Below are positions 19,759 through 28,970 of a stretch of DNA of 64,000 nucleotides, in pieces (positions within the stretch are counted from its first letter, which is position 1; the number at the start of each line of letters is the position of its first letter). Under the pieces are notes generated by a model. It ran no database searches, had not been told where the DNA came from, and worked only from the letters and a program-made list of their open reading frames with translations. Source of the stretch: an uncultured Pelagibacteraceae bacterium (GTDB lineage Bacteria > Pseudomonadota > Alphaproteobacteria > Pelagibacterales > Pelagibacteraceae); assembly GCA_902532225.1 (NCBI GenBank), contig CACAHI010000001.1:1-64000 (forward strand). Reading direction: 5' to 3'. Made by a program: the position numbers and the translations under genes.

Positions 19759-21594
19759 TTAAACATATATACCCCTGTCCACCTTTAAGGTTACCTCTTG
19801 CCTATGTTTTATATTTTTGAATTTGTCTATTTCGTTAAATATTAAATCAAATATTTTCTGATCCTGAGGTTCTTGTTTAAAGTTTCCTCGATGTAGTTCT
19901 GCATCAACTTGTATTTCACCGCCTACTATGTGTCGAGCAGCATCAATCATACATTGCTTTGCAGTTCTAATCATATCCCTATGTTCAGGGATCGGGCATT
20001 CAATTAAAAATGCATCGTGAATCATTGCGCAAACTTTTATGTTTGAGTTACACAATCTTATTAATGCATTACGCAACACATCCGCCGCCGTTGCTTGTAT
20101 TGGAAAATTAATCACCGACCTTGGATTAATAAATTTATCTTTAGGAAATCTTCTGTCCCAACCGTTAGGTGTTGAAATGACTCCGAACATTTGAGCGTGG
20201 TTCGAGTGCTGCTCATTCCATTCAAAGTATTTAGAATAAATTTCTTTATATTTTTTTAATAGTCCAGCAGCTTCCGATTGTGTAATTCCATATTGCTTTA
20301 GACTCTTAGCCATGCTGCGGCTTCCCATTCCATAGTTACTTGCAAGAACAATAACTTTAAATATTTTTCTTTGTTCAGGATGAGATTGTTTTGTTGCATC
20401 CTCAGGAATAGCACCAGCAAGTTTTGCAGTGTGTAAATAAATATCGCCTGAATTATAAGCTTCTAATAAATTTTCATCACCACTCAATTGCGCCGCTATA
20501 AATGGTTCCTCTGATTTATAGTCTAGATAAGCTAAAACATTTCCATAACTAGGTCTTAAAAAGTTTCTTGCCCATTTAGAATTTCCGAATATCCATTTGG
20601 TACTTGGATTGCATCTTCCAGTAGTCGTGCCAAACATTTTAAATCCGCCATTTGGCCTATACCTATTATCCTCAGAAACATTGAATTCTGTTAGTTTTGT
20701 TTGGTTACTCAGATCAAATACTTTTGAAACAGCTTTTATATCGGGATAAGTCTCTTTGAAAATATCGAAAGTATCACCATTAGTTTTTAGTTTTCCTTTT
20801 GGTGTCTTAGGCCATTCAGTAATTAAATCTAATTTTCTTACTAGCTGCTCAAACTTTTGATGTGAGAATTTTGATTTCTCGTCCCAAAGTCCAAGTGATT
20901 GATTTAGTTCTTGGATTACAGAATCTTTTACCAAGGGCCAATAATCATTAAAAGTTTTCATTTGCTTTACATCAACGGGCATTCCATTTTTTAAAACAGA
21001 AGCAACACACGCCATTGATTGACCGCGCTCCAAAGCTTGCTCCAATAAAGTTTCATAATCGTTGCCGCAAGTTTTTTCTAAATCTTGTAACAAGCCATAG
21101 AATACATGCTCCGACATCAACACATCTTTTTCGCAATAATTTAAAATCTTTTCTCTTTCATTCTCGGTCCAAGTGTTCTGTTTAATACACATATCTCTAA
21201 AATATTCTTTTTCTTCTTTTGAAGTAGGGTGAGGGAACTCGTAAGCTCTTGCAGCAGCAAGTAACGAGAGCTCAGGCCAACGGCCTTTATATAATTTTGC
21301 TAACTCAGTCCAACAATCAAACACATAAGGCGGACGGCCCATTAACATATTTAAAAAATATCCTACCTCTGCATTTGCGTAATGACAAACGAACATTGTC
21401 TTTTCAAAATCAAAATGATGTTGCGCCATGTTTCGTTGCCCATAATCCCAAATCTTTAATGTTTGTCCCGTGGATAAATCTTTATAGACTGCGCATAAAG
21501 CTTTAGTGCAATAGGTGTTTGAAACATCTGACTGAAACTCCGTGTCAACAACAACGACACGGAATTTAGTTTTAATGTATTCAAGAAAACTCAT
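19759..21594 (-). CDS. Phage-type (T7-like) family A DNA polymerase with 3'-5' exonuclease domain
   Basis: 611 aa; exo motifs VVDTEF, CHYANAEVGYFLNML, YCEKDVLM; pol motifs LDYKSEEPF (A), RKIFKVIVLASNYGMG (B), MIHDAFLIE (C). Confidence 0.95.
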   Translation of the reverse strand: MSFLEYIKTKFRVVVVDTEFQSDVSNTYCTKALCAVYKDLSTGQTLKIWDYGQRNMAQHHFDFEKTMFVCHYANAEVGYFLNMLMGRPPYVFDCWTELAKLYKGRWPELSLLAAARAYEFPHPTSKEEKEYFRDMCIKQNTWTENEREKILNYCEKDVLMSEHVFYGLLQDLEKTCGNDYETLLEQALERGQSMACVASVLKNGMPVDVKQMKTFNDYWPLVKDSVIQELNQSLGLWDEKSKFSHQKFEQLVRKLDLITEWPKTPKGKLKTNGDTFDIFKETYPDIKAVSKVFDLSNQTKLTEFNVSEDNRYRPNGGFKMFGTTTGRCNPSTKWIFGNSKWARNFLRPSYGNVLAYLDYKSEEPFIAAQLSGDENLLEAYNSGDIYLHTAKLAGAIPEDATKQSHPEQRKIFKVIVLASNYGMGSRSMAKSLKQYGITQSEAAGLLKKYKEIYSKYFEWNEQHSNHAQMFGVISTPNGWDRRFPKDKFINPRSVINFPIQATAADVLRNALIRLCNSNIKVCAMIHDAFLIECPIPEHRDMIRTAKQCMIDAARHIVGGEIQVDAELHRGNFKQEPQDQKIFDLIFNEIDKFKNIKHRQEVTLKVDRGIYV

Positions 21595-22187
21595 TTGATT
21601 AAACCAATTGTTCTCTTCACAATTTCGTGTTCAGTAGAATCAATTATTCTTTCAGCAAAAGATTTCTTTAAATGGTTTAATATCTCATCACTATCGGGCC
21701 ACTGAGGATGTCCAAGGACCTCCGGATCACGGGGTTGCTCTAGCATATAACTTTTAATTGAATCATCCCAATATATTTTCACCCATTGCTTTTGTGCATC
21801 GGGAATAATATTTTTTATTTGATTGTGAACTTCCATAACTCTATTTGAAAATGGACTAGGTTGTTTTGCTAACCAAATAAATCTTTGCATATTAGCTGCG
21901 ATTACGCATGGGCAAACAATTGCAGATTTAACTTGCGAGGGATTTAGTAACTGAACAATTTTCTCATCTGTCTCATCGTCCTTACCTTGGATTAACCATT
22001 CTTTCATAGCTCCTCCGCCGTCTCGCTGCTCATACATATTCACAATGTCTAAATCCTCAATAGAATTGCCATAAATTTGAATAAAATCTGAGTTCTTTGG
22101 TTTTCTTATTTGCCACTCTTGCGGTTTGGTTGTTGCCAGTGTTGCAAGTCTAGCGGCAGTCTTTCTGTGTTTATTTGGATCGAACAT
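21591..22187 (-). CDS. Hypothetical protein, translationally coupled to the polymerase
   Basis: 198 aa; 4-nt overlap with the polymerase start; no family recognised. Confidence 0.75.
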   Translation of the reverse strand: MFDPNKHRKTAARLATLATTKPQEWQIRKPKNSDFIQIYGNSIEDLDIVNMYEQRDGGGAMKEWLIQGKDDETDEKIVQLLNPSQVKSAIVCPCVIAANMQRFIWLAKQPSPFSNRVMEVHNQIKNIIPDAQKQWVKIYWDDSIKSYMLEQPRDPEVLGHPQWPDSDEILNHLKKSFAERIIDSTEHEIVKRTIGLIK

Positions 22188-22210
22188 AATAATAAATCTC
22201 CTTTTAAGTT

Positions 22211-22621
22211 TTAATGTTTCGTTTCTAGAAAAGAACCAAAATCAAACTCCAATTGATCTTTGTCCGTTCGCAAAGTAACGGGCTCAGGTTCTTCTTCTTC
22301 CGTGTTATTAGGTTCCTCATCTTCTTGGAATAACCAGTGATCGGGAACATAATCTTTTAATTGGCGCTCAACTAAATTTAATCTAGCTTCTCTGCTCTCT
22401 AGTCTAGTTATCAACGCCCAATATCTTCCGGATAATCTAATATAAGCATCCGTAAGATTTTCAGTTCTTTTTAAATTTGAATTATATAATTGTTTTATTT
22501 CTGTTTTTATTTCCGGTAACTCTGAAAGATGATCCGAAACTTCTTTGATTAAATTATTATTTGTCTTTGCAAGTTCTAATCCAAGAACATATCTAGGGTT
22601 TCTATCTTTTCTCAATCGCAT
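22211..22621 (-). CDS. Hypothetical protein with acidic tail and C-terminal QLEFDFGSF
   Basis: 136 aa ORF in the colinear operon. Confidence 0.75.
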   Translation of the reverse strand: MRLRKDRNPRYVLGLELAKTNNNLIKEVSDHLSELPEIKTEIKQLYNSNLKRTENLTDAYIRLSGRYWALITRLESREARLNLVERQLKDYVPDHWLFQEDEEPNNTEEEEPEPVTLRTDKDQLEFDFGSFLETKH

Positions 22622-22844
22622 TTAATCTTTCCTCCAGCATTACAACTGCTTTTGATAAGCGGTCTATTATTGTGAATGATCTCAAAGTTAAATTTTTCAT
22701 AGCTTTGTAATCAACTTGATTGTGTTCGCATACTGCGGGTTCTTTAGGTTTTCTTTTTGGACCTGAAAAGACTGCGCGTATAGTTTTACTGTTTGGGTAT
22801 TTCTCATAGGGAGGTGTACCAAAATTATTCTTTTTATTTTTCAT
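22602..22844 (-). CDS. Hypothetical small protein
   Basis: 80 aa; overlaps both neighbouring ORFs in the operon. Confidence 0.65.
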   Translation of the reverse strand: MKNKKNNFGTPPYEKYPNSKTIRAVFSGPKRKPKEPAVCEHNQVDYKAMKNLTLRSFTIIDRLSKAVVMLEERLNAIEKR

Positions 22845-23733
22845 TTAGTTTCCTTATTATTTCTAAGAGCTCACCGAAAGTTTCATCGCCTCTCAATTGG
22901 ATGTTATAAATTTCTTCGACTCTTGTTGTGAACGGTCGCTTATCATCAAGCGGTTTAGTGCTGCCGTTACTACCGTTAGCATAAGCGCGCCTATCAAACA
23001 TTCCAATTCCTGAAGTTCTTTCAACGGCATTTTCTAAATCATTTACGAGCTGCAACTTGGCTAAGGTGTTGTCCTCTGCTTTAGGAAATTTAAACTGATA
23101 GGATTTATCTTCGGGTTTTGGTTTATCGTACCACGGCTTTTCATGCGGTATAGGTCCAATAGGAATTACATTTGGATATTCGTCTTTCCCGTTTGCTTCA
23201 CTTGGTTTGTTTGGTGTGTAAGCAACTTTTTTATTTGGCTTTTGTATTTTCTTTATTATCTTTTCAAACGGTCCAACTTTATCCAGCTTTTTATTTTTTA
23301 ATTCTTGTAACTCTTTTCGCTTATCTTCTTTTAAAATTTTAGCTGCTCTTCTTCGCAGATCGTTATATTCTTTAATTAACTTTGGATCTTGCTTATGGAA
23401 TCTAGCTGCATCTGAACCGGTACTCATAGCAATTATAGCTTCCGATGTTGTTAATGCGTCTTTGATATCTTTCCTCTTGAAGTAACCAGCTTTTGCAAGC
23501 TCATCGTATTTGTCATTCATCTTCACCGCATCTTTCATTGTGTAAGTCTTTTCAGTTTCATCGCCCCTGATCTCACCGTTTGGAAGTAATCTTACATTCT
23601 CAATAATTTTATTTGGATCACCCTCACCATGAAGAGCTGCAACTGAATCAATGTATTTGACTGCAATGTTTTGGTCCTCAGGTTTATTTGATTTGGATAA
23701 AATATTTAGTAATTGATTTTGAACTCGCTTCAT
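22834..23733 (-). CDS. Hypothetical protein
   Basis: 299 aa; overlaps neighbours; no family recognised. Confidence 0.75.
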   Translation of the reverse strand: MKRVQNQLLNILSKSNKPEDQNIAVKYIDSVAALHGEGDPNKIIENVRLLPNGEIRGDETEKTYTMKDAVKMNDKYDELAKAGYFKRKDIKDALTTSEAIIAMSTGSDAARFHKQDPKLIKEYNDLRRRAAKILKEDKRKELQELKNKKLDKVGPFEKIIKKIQKPNKKVAYTPNKPSEANGKDEYPNVIPIGPIPHEKPWYDKPKPEDKSYQFKFPKAEDNTLAKLQLVNDLENAVERTSGIGMFDRRAYANGSNGSTKPLDDKRPFTTRVEEIYNIQLRGDETFGELLEIIRKLNEK

Positions 23734-23993
23734 TACGGTTTCCTCTGATCTTTTTTGTAATTGCTGACTCTGCCGCCAGCGTTGTTGTTAGCTCTAGCGT
23801 TATGATGCAAGTTTTTATTTATAAACCTCTCCAAGCCGTCAATCGGATATCTAACAACACCGTCCATTTTTAAAAATGGCGGTCCGTTACCTAAAGCTCT
23901 TTTGTTTGCAAGAGTTCTTGTTGAAACTGATAAGCGCTCCGCGGCTTCTTTGGGTTTAAAAAATAATTTCATATTCTTAGCCCTTAAATGCAA
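23733..23993 (-). CDS. AlpA/excisionase-like HTH protein (start may be 23972)
   Basis: MKLFFKPKEAAERLSVSTRTLANKRALGNGPPFLKMDGVVRYPIDGLERFI: MerR-like HTH_17/AlpA pattern. Confidence 0.85.
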   Translation of the reverse strand: MHLRAKNMKLFFKPKEAAERLSVSTRTLANKRALGNGPPFLKMDGVVRYPIDGLERFINKNLHHNARANNNAGGRVSNYKKDQRKP

Positions 23994-24041
23994 ACAAGTG
24001 CAAAGAACAGAAAACTAACTTCCCGTTTTTAATTTCGGGAA

Positions 24042-24452
24042 CTATTTATTTTTTGGAAAATAGTCAGGATCGAAAATAATTTTTATTGTTTCAGTATTCC
24101 AAAACCTATCGATGTGTCTCTCAACTAATTTATATCTTTTGAATTGTCCGTTGGTTCGAATATCTTTTATCACGGTTAGGTTGGTCCATTTTTTATCTTC
24201 GTTGTCATCAAACGCAGCTCTCTTCTTACCTTTAAAAAATTTATCCAACACTTCATCAAGCATCTTTGATTTAGCAACTGCCATAGTAATTTTTCTTTTA
24301 GTCATTGGTTTAGAAACTTTTGTAGAATAAAATCCGAACAAGTAACCAAGTCTAAAATAAATATGTGAAAGCTTCCGTTTCTTGATTGCTTTTTTATATC
24401 CGTGTTTTTTGATTAACGCTAACGCAGCGCGCAATTTCTTGTCAGTGCCCAT
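24042..24452 (-). CDS. Hypothetical basic protein
   Basis: 136 aa, Lys/Arg-rich, between integrase and AlpA-like gene. Confidence 0.65.
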   Translation of the reverse strand: MGTDKKLRAALALIKKHGYKKAIKKRKLSHIYFRLGYLFGFYSTKVSKPMTKRKITMAVAKSKMLDEVLDKFFKGKKRAAFDDNEDKKWTNLTVIKDIRTNGQFKRYKLVERHIDRFWNTETIKIIFDPDYFPKNK

Positions 24453-24494
24453 GGCCGAATAATAACTTTTATTCGACCACGAACCAAGAATTAA

Positions 24495-25823
24495 TTATGC
24501 AGCAAACGCCTTTGATATTTTCTCTGATTCATTCATCAAGAATTCAGGATCAGCAGCAGCATAAATTTCAGTAGTTTGAACCGTCGCGTGTCCAAGCATC
24601 TTTTGTAACGCTCTTAAACTAACTCCACTACTCACACTGAAAACTGCAAAAGTATGTCTTAAAGATTTTAAGTCTCTATCTTCAACACCAGCAGCTTCTT
24701 TGATTTTTTTCCAAAGTTTTCTAACTTCAAAGATGTGTTTTAATTTACAAGGTTTCAATCCTCTTTTGGTTCTACGCATTTGTCCCATTCGCCAATTAGG
24801 AAAAAGATATTTATGTCTTAAATCATCTTTCTTGTAATAGTGAACCGGATCAGCATTCGATCTCAATTCAATGATGTATCTTAAATGTTCAATCATTGTA
24901 TCGTTGATCGGTCTAGACCATTGTCCAACTTTAGATTTTTTATAGTGAATTAATTTTTTATCTAAATCAATTTGATCGATAGTTAAATTAAACACCTCTG
25001 ATTGTGGGCGCCCGCCGCAATACAACGCTGCAAGAATTGCGTTACAAGGAACTCTGAATTCAGGTTTCTTTCTGAATTTTATAAGCTGCGTAATCAGCTT
25101 TTTCATCGCCTTTGTATTGTAGTAATCGTAATGATCTTTCTCTTCTACATTCAATTCTTTCTTCGGCATTGATGCGGGATTCTTGCCAATAAAATAATTC
25201 TTTCGCATTGCGTAATTATAATATTTACGAATTAAACGAACCATTCTATTTGCAGAATATTTGGTCCTTGATGTTATTGCTCCGTGATATTCAAAGATAT
25301 CTTCCGTTGTTATATCACTCAATCTCTTCGATTTAATGTTCATAGCATCGGGATATTTTTTCCAAAGTTTCTGAATACCAGCATCGTTGCTAGTTCCATA
25401 AATATAAGCGCCTATTTGACCGATCTCATCATCAAGGTTTCTTTTATTTCTAGAACTTGTTTTTGCATCCAGTTTCTTTTTCTCAAACTCTTCAACAATA
25501 TCACCTAGAGTTTTTTCTTTTTGTCGAGCAGCTTTAGCAAGTATTGGATCTTTGCCCTGAACATTATCAGCTTTAATCATGGCACCTAACTTACGGGCCT
25601 GAGTAATTGACATCTCAGGAAAATCACCGATCTTTGTTCTCTTGCTATATTTGTATTCAGAAATATATCGCTGCAAGTAAAATGATTTCTCACCAGTAAT
25701 CTGAACATATATTCTCAATCCAATACATTCAGAATCTAGAAGATAATATCTCTGATTTTTAGGATGCAATTTTTTAATCATTGCGTCCGTATATTTTTTT
25801 CTCTCTTGTTTATCGTGTTTCAT
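24495..25823 (-). CDS. Tyrosine recombinase/integrase
   Basis: 442 aa; N-terminal DUF4102-like arm-binding domain, catalytic LYCGGRPQSEVFNL, LKSLRHTFAVFSV, MLGHATVQTTEIYA. Confidence 0.96.
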   Translation of the reverse strand: MKHDKQERKKYTDAMIKKLHPKNQRYYLLDSECIGLRIYVQITGEKSFYLQRYISEYKYSKRTKIGDFPEMSITQARKLGAMIKADNVQGKDPILAKAARQKEKTLGDIVEEFEKKKLDAKTSSRNKRNLDDEIGQIGAYIYGTSNDAGIQKLWKKYPDAMNIKSKRLSDITTEDIFEYHGAITSRTKYSANRMVRLIRKYYNYAMRKNYFIGKNPASMPKKELNVEEKDHYDYYNTKAMKKLITQLIKFRKKPEFRVPCNAILAALYCGGRPQSEVFNLTIDQIDLDKKLIHYKKSKVGQWSRPINDTMIEHLRYIIELRSNADPVHYYKKDDLRHKYLFPNWRMGQMRRTKRGLKPCKLKHIFEVRKLWKKIKEAAGVEDRDLKSLRHTFAVFSVSSGVSLRALQKMLGHATVQTTEIYAAADPEFLMNESEKISKAFAA

Positions 25824-25904
25824 TAATAGTCCTTTCGTTTTTTGTTTTTGTTATCACGAGTAAAAGATGAGGTGTTCTAAATAGGATTCCCAAAGTGAAA
25901 AACG

Positions 25905-25975
25905 GGAACTCATTTCGGAACTCTACGGGAACTCTAGCGGCAATCTGAATCATGTTCGGAACTCTATCGGAACTC
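25905..25975 (+). repeat. Right arm-type integrase-site candidates: five GGAACTC direct repeats
   Basis: GGAACTC at 25905, 25917, 25928, 25958 and 25969 (periods 12, 11, 30, 11). Confidence 0.78.
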
Positions 25976-26085
25976 GATGAGTCGTGAACAAACGGTGAAT
26001 CGTGCATACCTCTAAACCTCTTCTTTCTGTTGAAAAGATTTAGTTTCTTGCTATTGTTAAAAAGGGCATCGTGCGGAGCGTTTCA

Positions 26086-26130
26086 CTACGGACCAGGAGG
26101 TTCTGGGTTCAACTCCTAGCAGGCGCGCCA
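26086..26130 (+). pseudogene. 3' half of host tRNA-Arg(ACG) (attR)
   Basis: CTACGGACCAGGAGGTTCTGGGTTCAACTCCTAGCAGGCGCGCCA complements the 5' half at 18046-18084. Confidence 0.93.
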
Positions 26131-26145
26131 AAATATGAAATAAAT

Positions 26146-26229
26146 ATGAAAATATCTTTACAAAAAGCTGTTATATATTTTTTTATAATAGTTTTAGTTA
26201 TCCTTATAATAATATCATTAACGATTTAG
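26146..26229 (+). CDS. Possible 27-aa single-TM peptide
   Basis: MKISLQKAVIYFFIIVLVILIIISLTI; ends just before the thioesterase gene. Confidence 0.35.
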   Translation: MKISLQKAVIYFFIIVLVILIIISLTI

Positions 26230-26232
26230 ATA

Positions 26233-26628
26233 ATGAATAAAAAATTCGAACAAATAAGTATTAAATCTAGTTTTATGAAGCATAATGGTGGATTATTATT
26301 TAGAGAGCTTTCTAAAAATCAATTTGAATTCAAAACGAAAATTAAAAAAACTCATTTAAATACTGCTGGAATTACTCATGGAGGTTATATTTCTTCTATT
26401 ATAGATTCTGGTGCAGGAACAGCTGCATTTAGAGCATCTAGAAGTTCACGTTGTGTTACAATTTCTTTGAATATAAATTTTATTGCTTCAACTAAACTGG
26501 ATGATGAAATTATTGGTTTTGTAAAAGTTTTAAAGCGAACAAAGTCTATGGTATTTTTAATATGCCATCTTAAAAGTAATAAAAAAATAATAGCTTCTGC
26601 TTCTGGAATTTGGAAAATTCTTAAATAA
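26233..26628 (+). CDS. PaaI-family hotdog thioesterase
   Basis: HLNTAGITHGGYISSIIDSGAGTAAF, SLNINFIAST. Confidence 0.88.
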   Translation: MNKKFEQISIKSSFMKHNGGLLFRELSKNQFEFKTKIKKTHLNTAGITHGGYISSIIDSGAGTAAFRASRSSRCVTISLNINFIASTKLDDEIIGFVKVLKRTKSMVFLICHLKSNKKIIASASGIWKILK

Positions 26629-28945
26629 TAATTTTTCTTCTATAATTTAAATATCCAAAAATAATTAACAGTATTGTGGCAAATGGATAAACAATAGCTT
26701 TATTTGGTCTATCTAAATTTTCTATCTTAAATTCACTAATAATATCTCCCATTTCAAACCCTTGTTTTTTTGCTAAGCCATTCCATTTAATTGTATCAAC
26801 TATAATTCTATTTTCTTCTTTTATTAAATTAACTCCGTAGTCTTCTAAATTAAAATTTTTTTCAAAACTATTTTTTTTAATAACAAATAATTTATATCGT
26901 TCACCATACTCGCTTGGTCTGGTTACTTTTAAATGTACTTCTCTGTTTGGCTCTAAACTTATTGATTTAATATTTTCAAAATTCTTATAATCATATTTTG
27001 GATAAAATTTATTAAGAACAAACTCAGGCGATAAAAATGATATTGAAATAACTAAAAAAATGATAATTTCATACCACTGAAGTTTGCTAAAAAACCACCT
27101 TTGGGTAGCTGCTGTAAAAACTAATATTCCAACTAAAGAAGTTATAATTACTATCAAAGCATGCCAGATATTATCTACTCCTATTAAAAGTAGTTCATGA
27201 TTAAATAAAAAAACTATAGGAAGAATACCTGTTCTTAAACTGTACCAAAAAGCTTGTACTCCAGTTCTAAGCGGATCTCCTCCTGAAATACCTGCTGCAG
27301 CATAAGAAGCAAGACCTACAGGTGGTGTTACATCAGCCATTAATCCAAAATAAAATACAAACAAATGGACAGCAATAATTGGAAAGATAAATCCAGAGGC
27401 ATTTCCTACATCAACTAAAACCATCGCCATTAATGATGCTACAACAACATAATTTGCAGTTGTTGGAAGCCCCATTCCTAATAACAAACACAAAACTATA
27501 GTTAACAATATTAAAATTATAACATTGTCTCTAGCAACAGATTCTATAACTATAATTAAATTTGTACTTAAACCTGTGGATCCTACTGCTCCTACGATAA
27601 CACCCGCGGTCGCTATAGCAATTCCTACAGCAACCATATTTATTGCTCCTTTTTGAAATCCCACTATAGTTTGATTGAACCAAACTTTTAATGCTTCTTT
27701 AAAATTTCTTTGTTTGATTAATATATTTATTAAATTTACTAAAATGAGAGCGTTTGTTGCATAAAATATTGAATACGCAGCAGTAAATCTTAGATAAACC
27801 AACAAATATATTAAAACAAAAATTGGAATTAGAAAATGTAAACCTGAAAAAAAAGTCTTCTTTAAATTTGGTACATCTTTTTCTTCCATTCCTTTAAGAT
27901 TTAATTTTAAAGCTTCAAGGTGAGAAATATAAAATAAAGCAATATAAGATATAACAGCAGGCAAAAAGGCGTGTTTAACGACTTCAAAATAAGTAACTCC
28001 TATAAAACTTGCCATAACAAATGCAGCTGCTCCCATAACTGGTGGCATTATTTGACCATTTACAGAAGATGAAACTTCAATTGCACCAGCTTTTTCTTTA
28101 GAAAAACCAGTTTTTTTCATAATAGGAATCGTAAAAGTTCCTGTTGTAACTGTATTAGCAACCGATGAACCTGATATCATGCCTGTCATGCCAGATCCTA
28201 AAATAGCTGCTTTGGCAGGACCGCCTCTCATTTTTCCAACCATAGCAAAAGCTAAATTTAAAAAATATTGTCCACCACCAGCAGTTTCTAAGAGAGCGCC
28301 AAATAAAACAAATAAAAATATAAAATCGACTGAAACTCCAATTGGAATTCCAAATATAGCTTCTTGATCGAACCATTGAAATCCAACAAGTCTTTTTAAC
28401 GAAAGTCCTCCATGTGAAATTATATCTGGTGCATATTGTCCAAAATACGAAAATAATAAAAAACAAACCGCAATTACAACTAAAGGTATTCCAATTACTC
28501 TCCGAGTTGCTTCGAGTAAAATCAAAATTCCAATCGATCCAATAATTAACTCTATTGGTATAATATATTCTCCTAATGTAATTTTTAAAAGAATACCTCC
28601 TCTATCTACCATTTGATCATAAAAAAAATAAATATAAAGACAGCAAAAAGCTCCTATTACACTTATTAAAACATCTATGATTGTAATTTTTTTTGATCTT
28701 GAAATAGGAAATATTAAAAATGCTAATAATAATGCAAAACCTAAATGTATAGCTCTTGCTGGTAAACCTTTGAACATTCCAAAATCAAACATGAATGGAA
28801 ATGGAGATGCATACCATAATTGAAACAAAGACCAAATGATAGCGATGGTTGCAACAATTTTTAAATGTAGGCCTGTAAGATTTCTAGTCGGGGATAAATC
28901 CTCATGAATTTTACTTTCAATCTTTGATTCAGGTTTTTGATTCAT
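26621..28945 (-). CDS. TRAP transporter fused 4TM/12TM permease
   Basis: TRAP-type large hydrophobic protein (GGPAKAAILGSGMTGMISGSSVANTVTTGTFTIPIMKKTGF). Start MNQKPES at 28945 preferred; the ORF-track start (28981) falls inside a hairpin. Confidence 0.93.
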   Translation of the reverse strand: MNQKPESKIESKIHEDLSPTRNLTGLHLKIVATIAIIWSLFQLWYASPFPFMFDFGMFKGLPARAIHLGFALLLAFLIFPISRSKKITIIDVLISVIGAFCCLYIYFFYDQMVDRGGILLKITLGEYIIPIELIIGSIGILILLEATRRVIGIPLVVIAVCFLLFSYFGQYAPDIISHGGLSLKRLVGFQWFDQEAIFGIPIGVSVDFIFLFVLFGALLETAGGGQYFLNLAFAMVGKMRGGPAKAAILGSGMTGMISGSSVANTVTTGTFTIPIMKKTGFSKEKAGAIEVSSSVNGQIMPPVMGAAAFVMASFIGVTYFEVVKHAFLPAVISYIALFYISHLEALKLNLKGMEEKDVPNLKKTFFSGLHFLIPIFVLIYLLVYLRFTAAYSIFYATNALILVNLINILIKQRNFKEALKVWFNQTIVGFQKGAINMVAVGIAIATAGVIVGAVGSTGLSTNLIIVIESVARDNVIILILLTIVLCLLLGMGLPTTANYVVVASLMAMVLVDVGNASGFIFPIIAVHLFVFYFGLMADVTPPVGLASYAAAGISGGDPLRTGVQAFWYSLRTGILPIVFLFNHELLLIGVDNIWHALIVIITSLVGILVFTAATQRWFFSKLQWYEIIIFLVISISFLSPEFVLNKFYPKYDYKNFENIKSISLEPNREVHLKVTRPSEYGERYKLFVIKKNSFEKNFNLEDYGVNLIKEENRIIVDTIKWNGLAKKQGFEMGDIISEFKIENLDRPNKAIVYPFATILLIIFGYLNYRRKIII

Positions 28946-28970
28946 TTGTGAAGAGTACTTTACTACAAAA

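Larger units (their letters stand above)
18078..26092. mobile_element. 8.0-kb integrated element (phage-satellite-like or decayed prophage) in tRNA-Arg(ACG)
   Basis: Identical CTACGGA cores at 18078-18084 and 26086-26092 that match the tRNA anticodon loop; tyrosine integrase near the right end; arm-type repeats at both ends; cargo visibly less AT-rich than the host. Confidence 0.93.

Noticed and set aside
25810-26007. 65-aa minus ORF as a gene
   Set aside because: Overlaps the integrase start and the GGAACTC arm-site repeats.
28155-28466. 103-aa minus ORF overlapping the TRAP permease
   Set aside because: Alternative frame inside a well-supported gene; Trp/Phe/Cys-rich artefactual translation.
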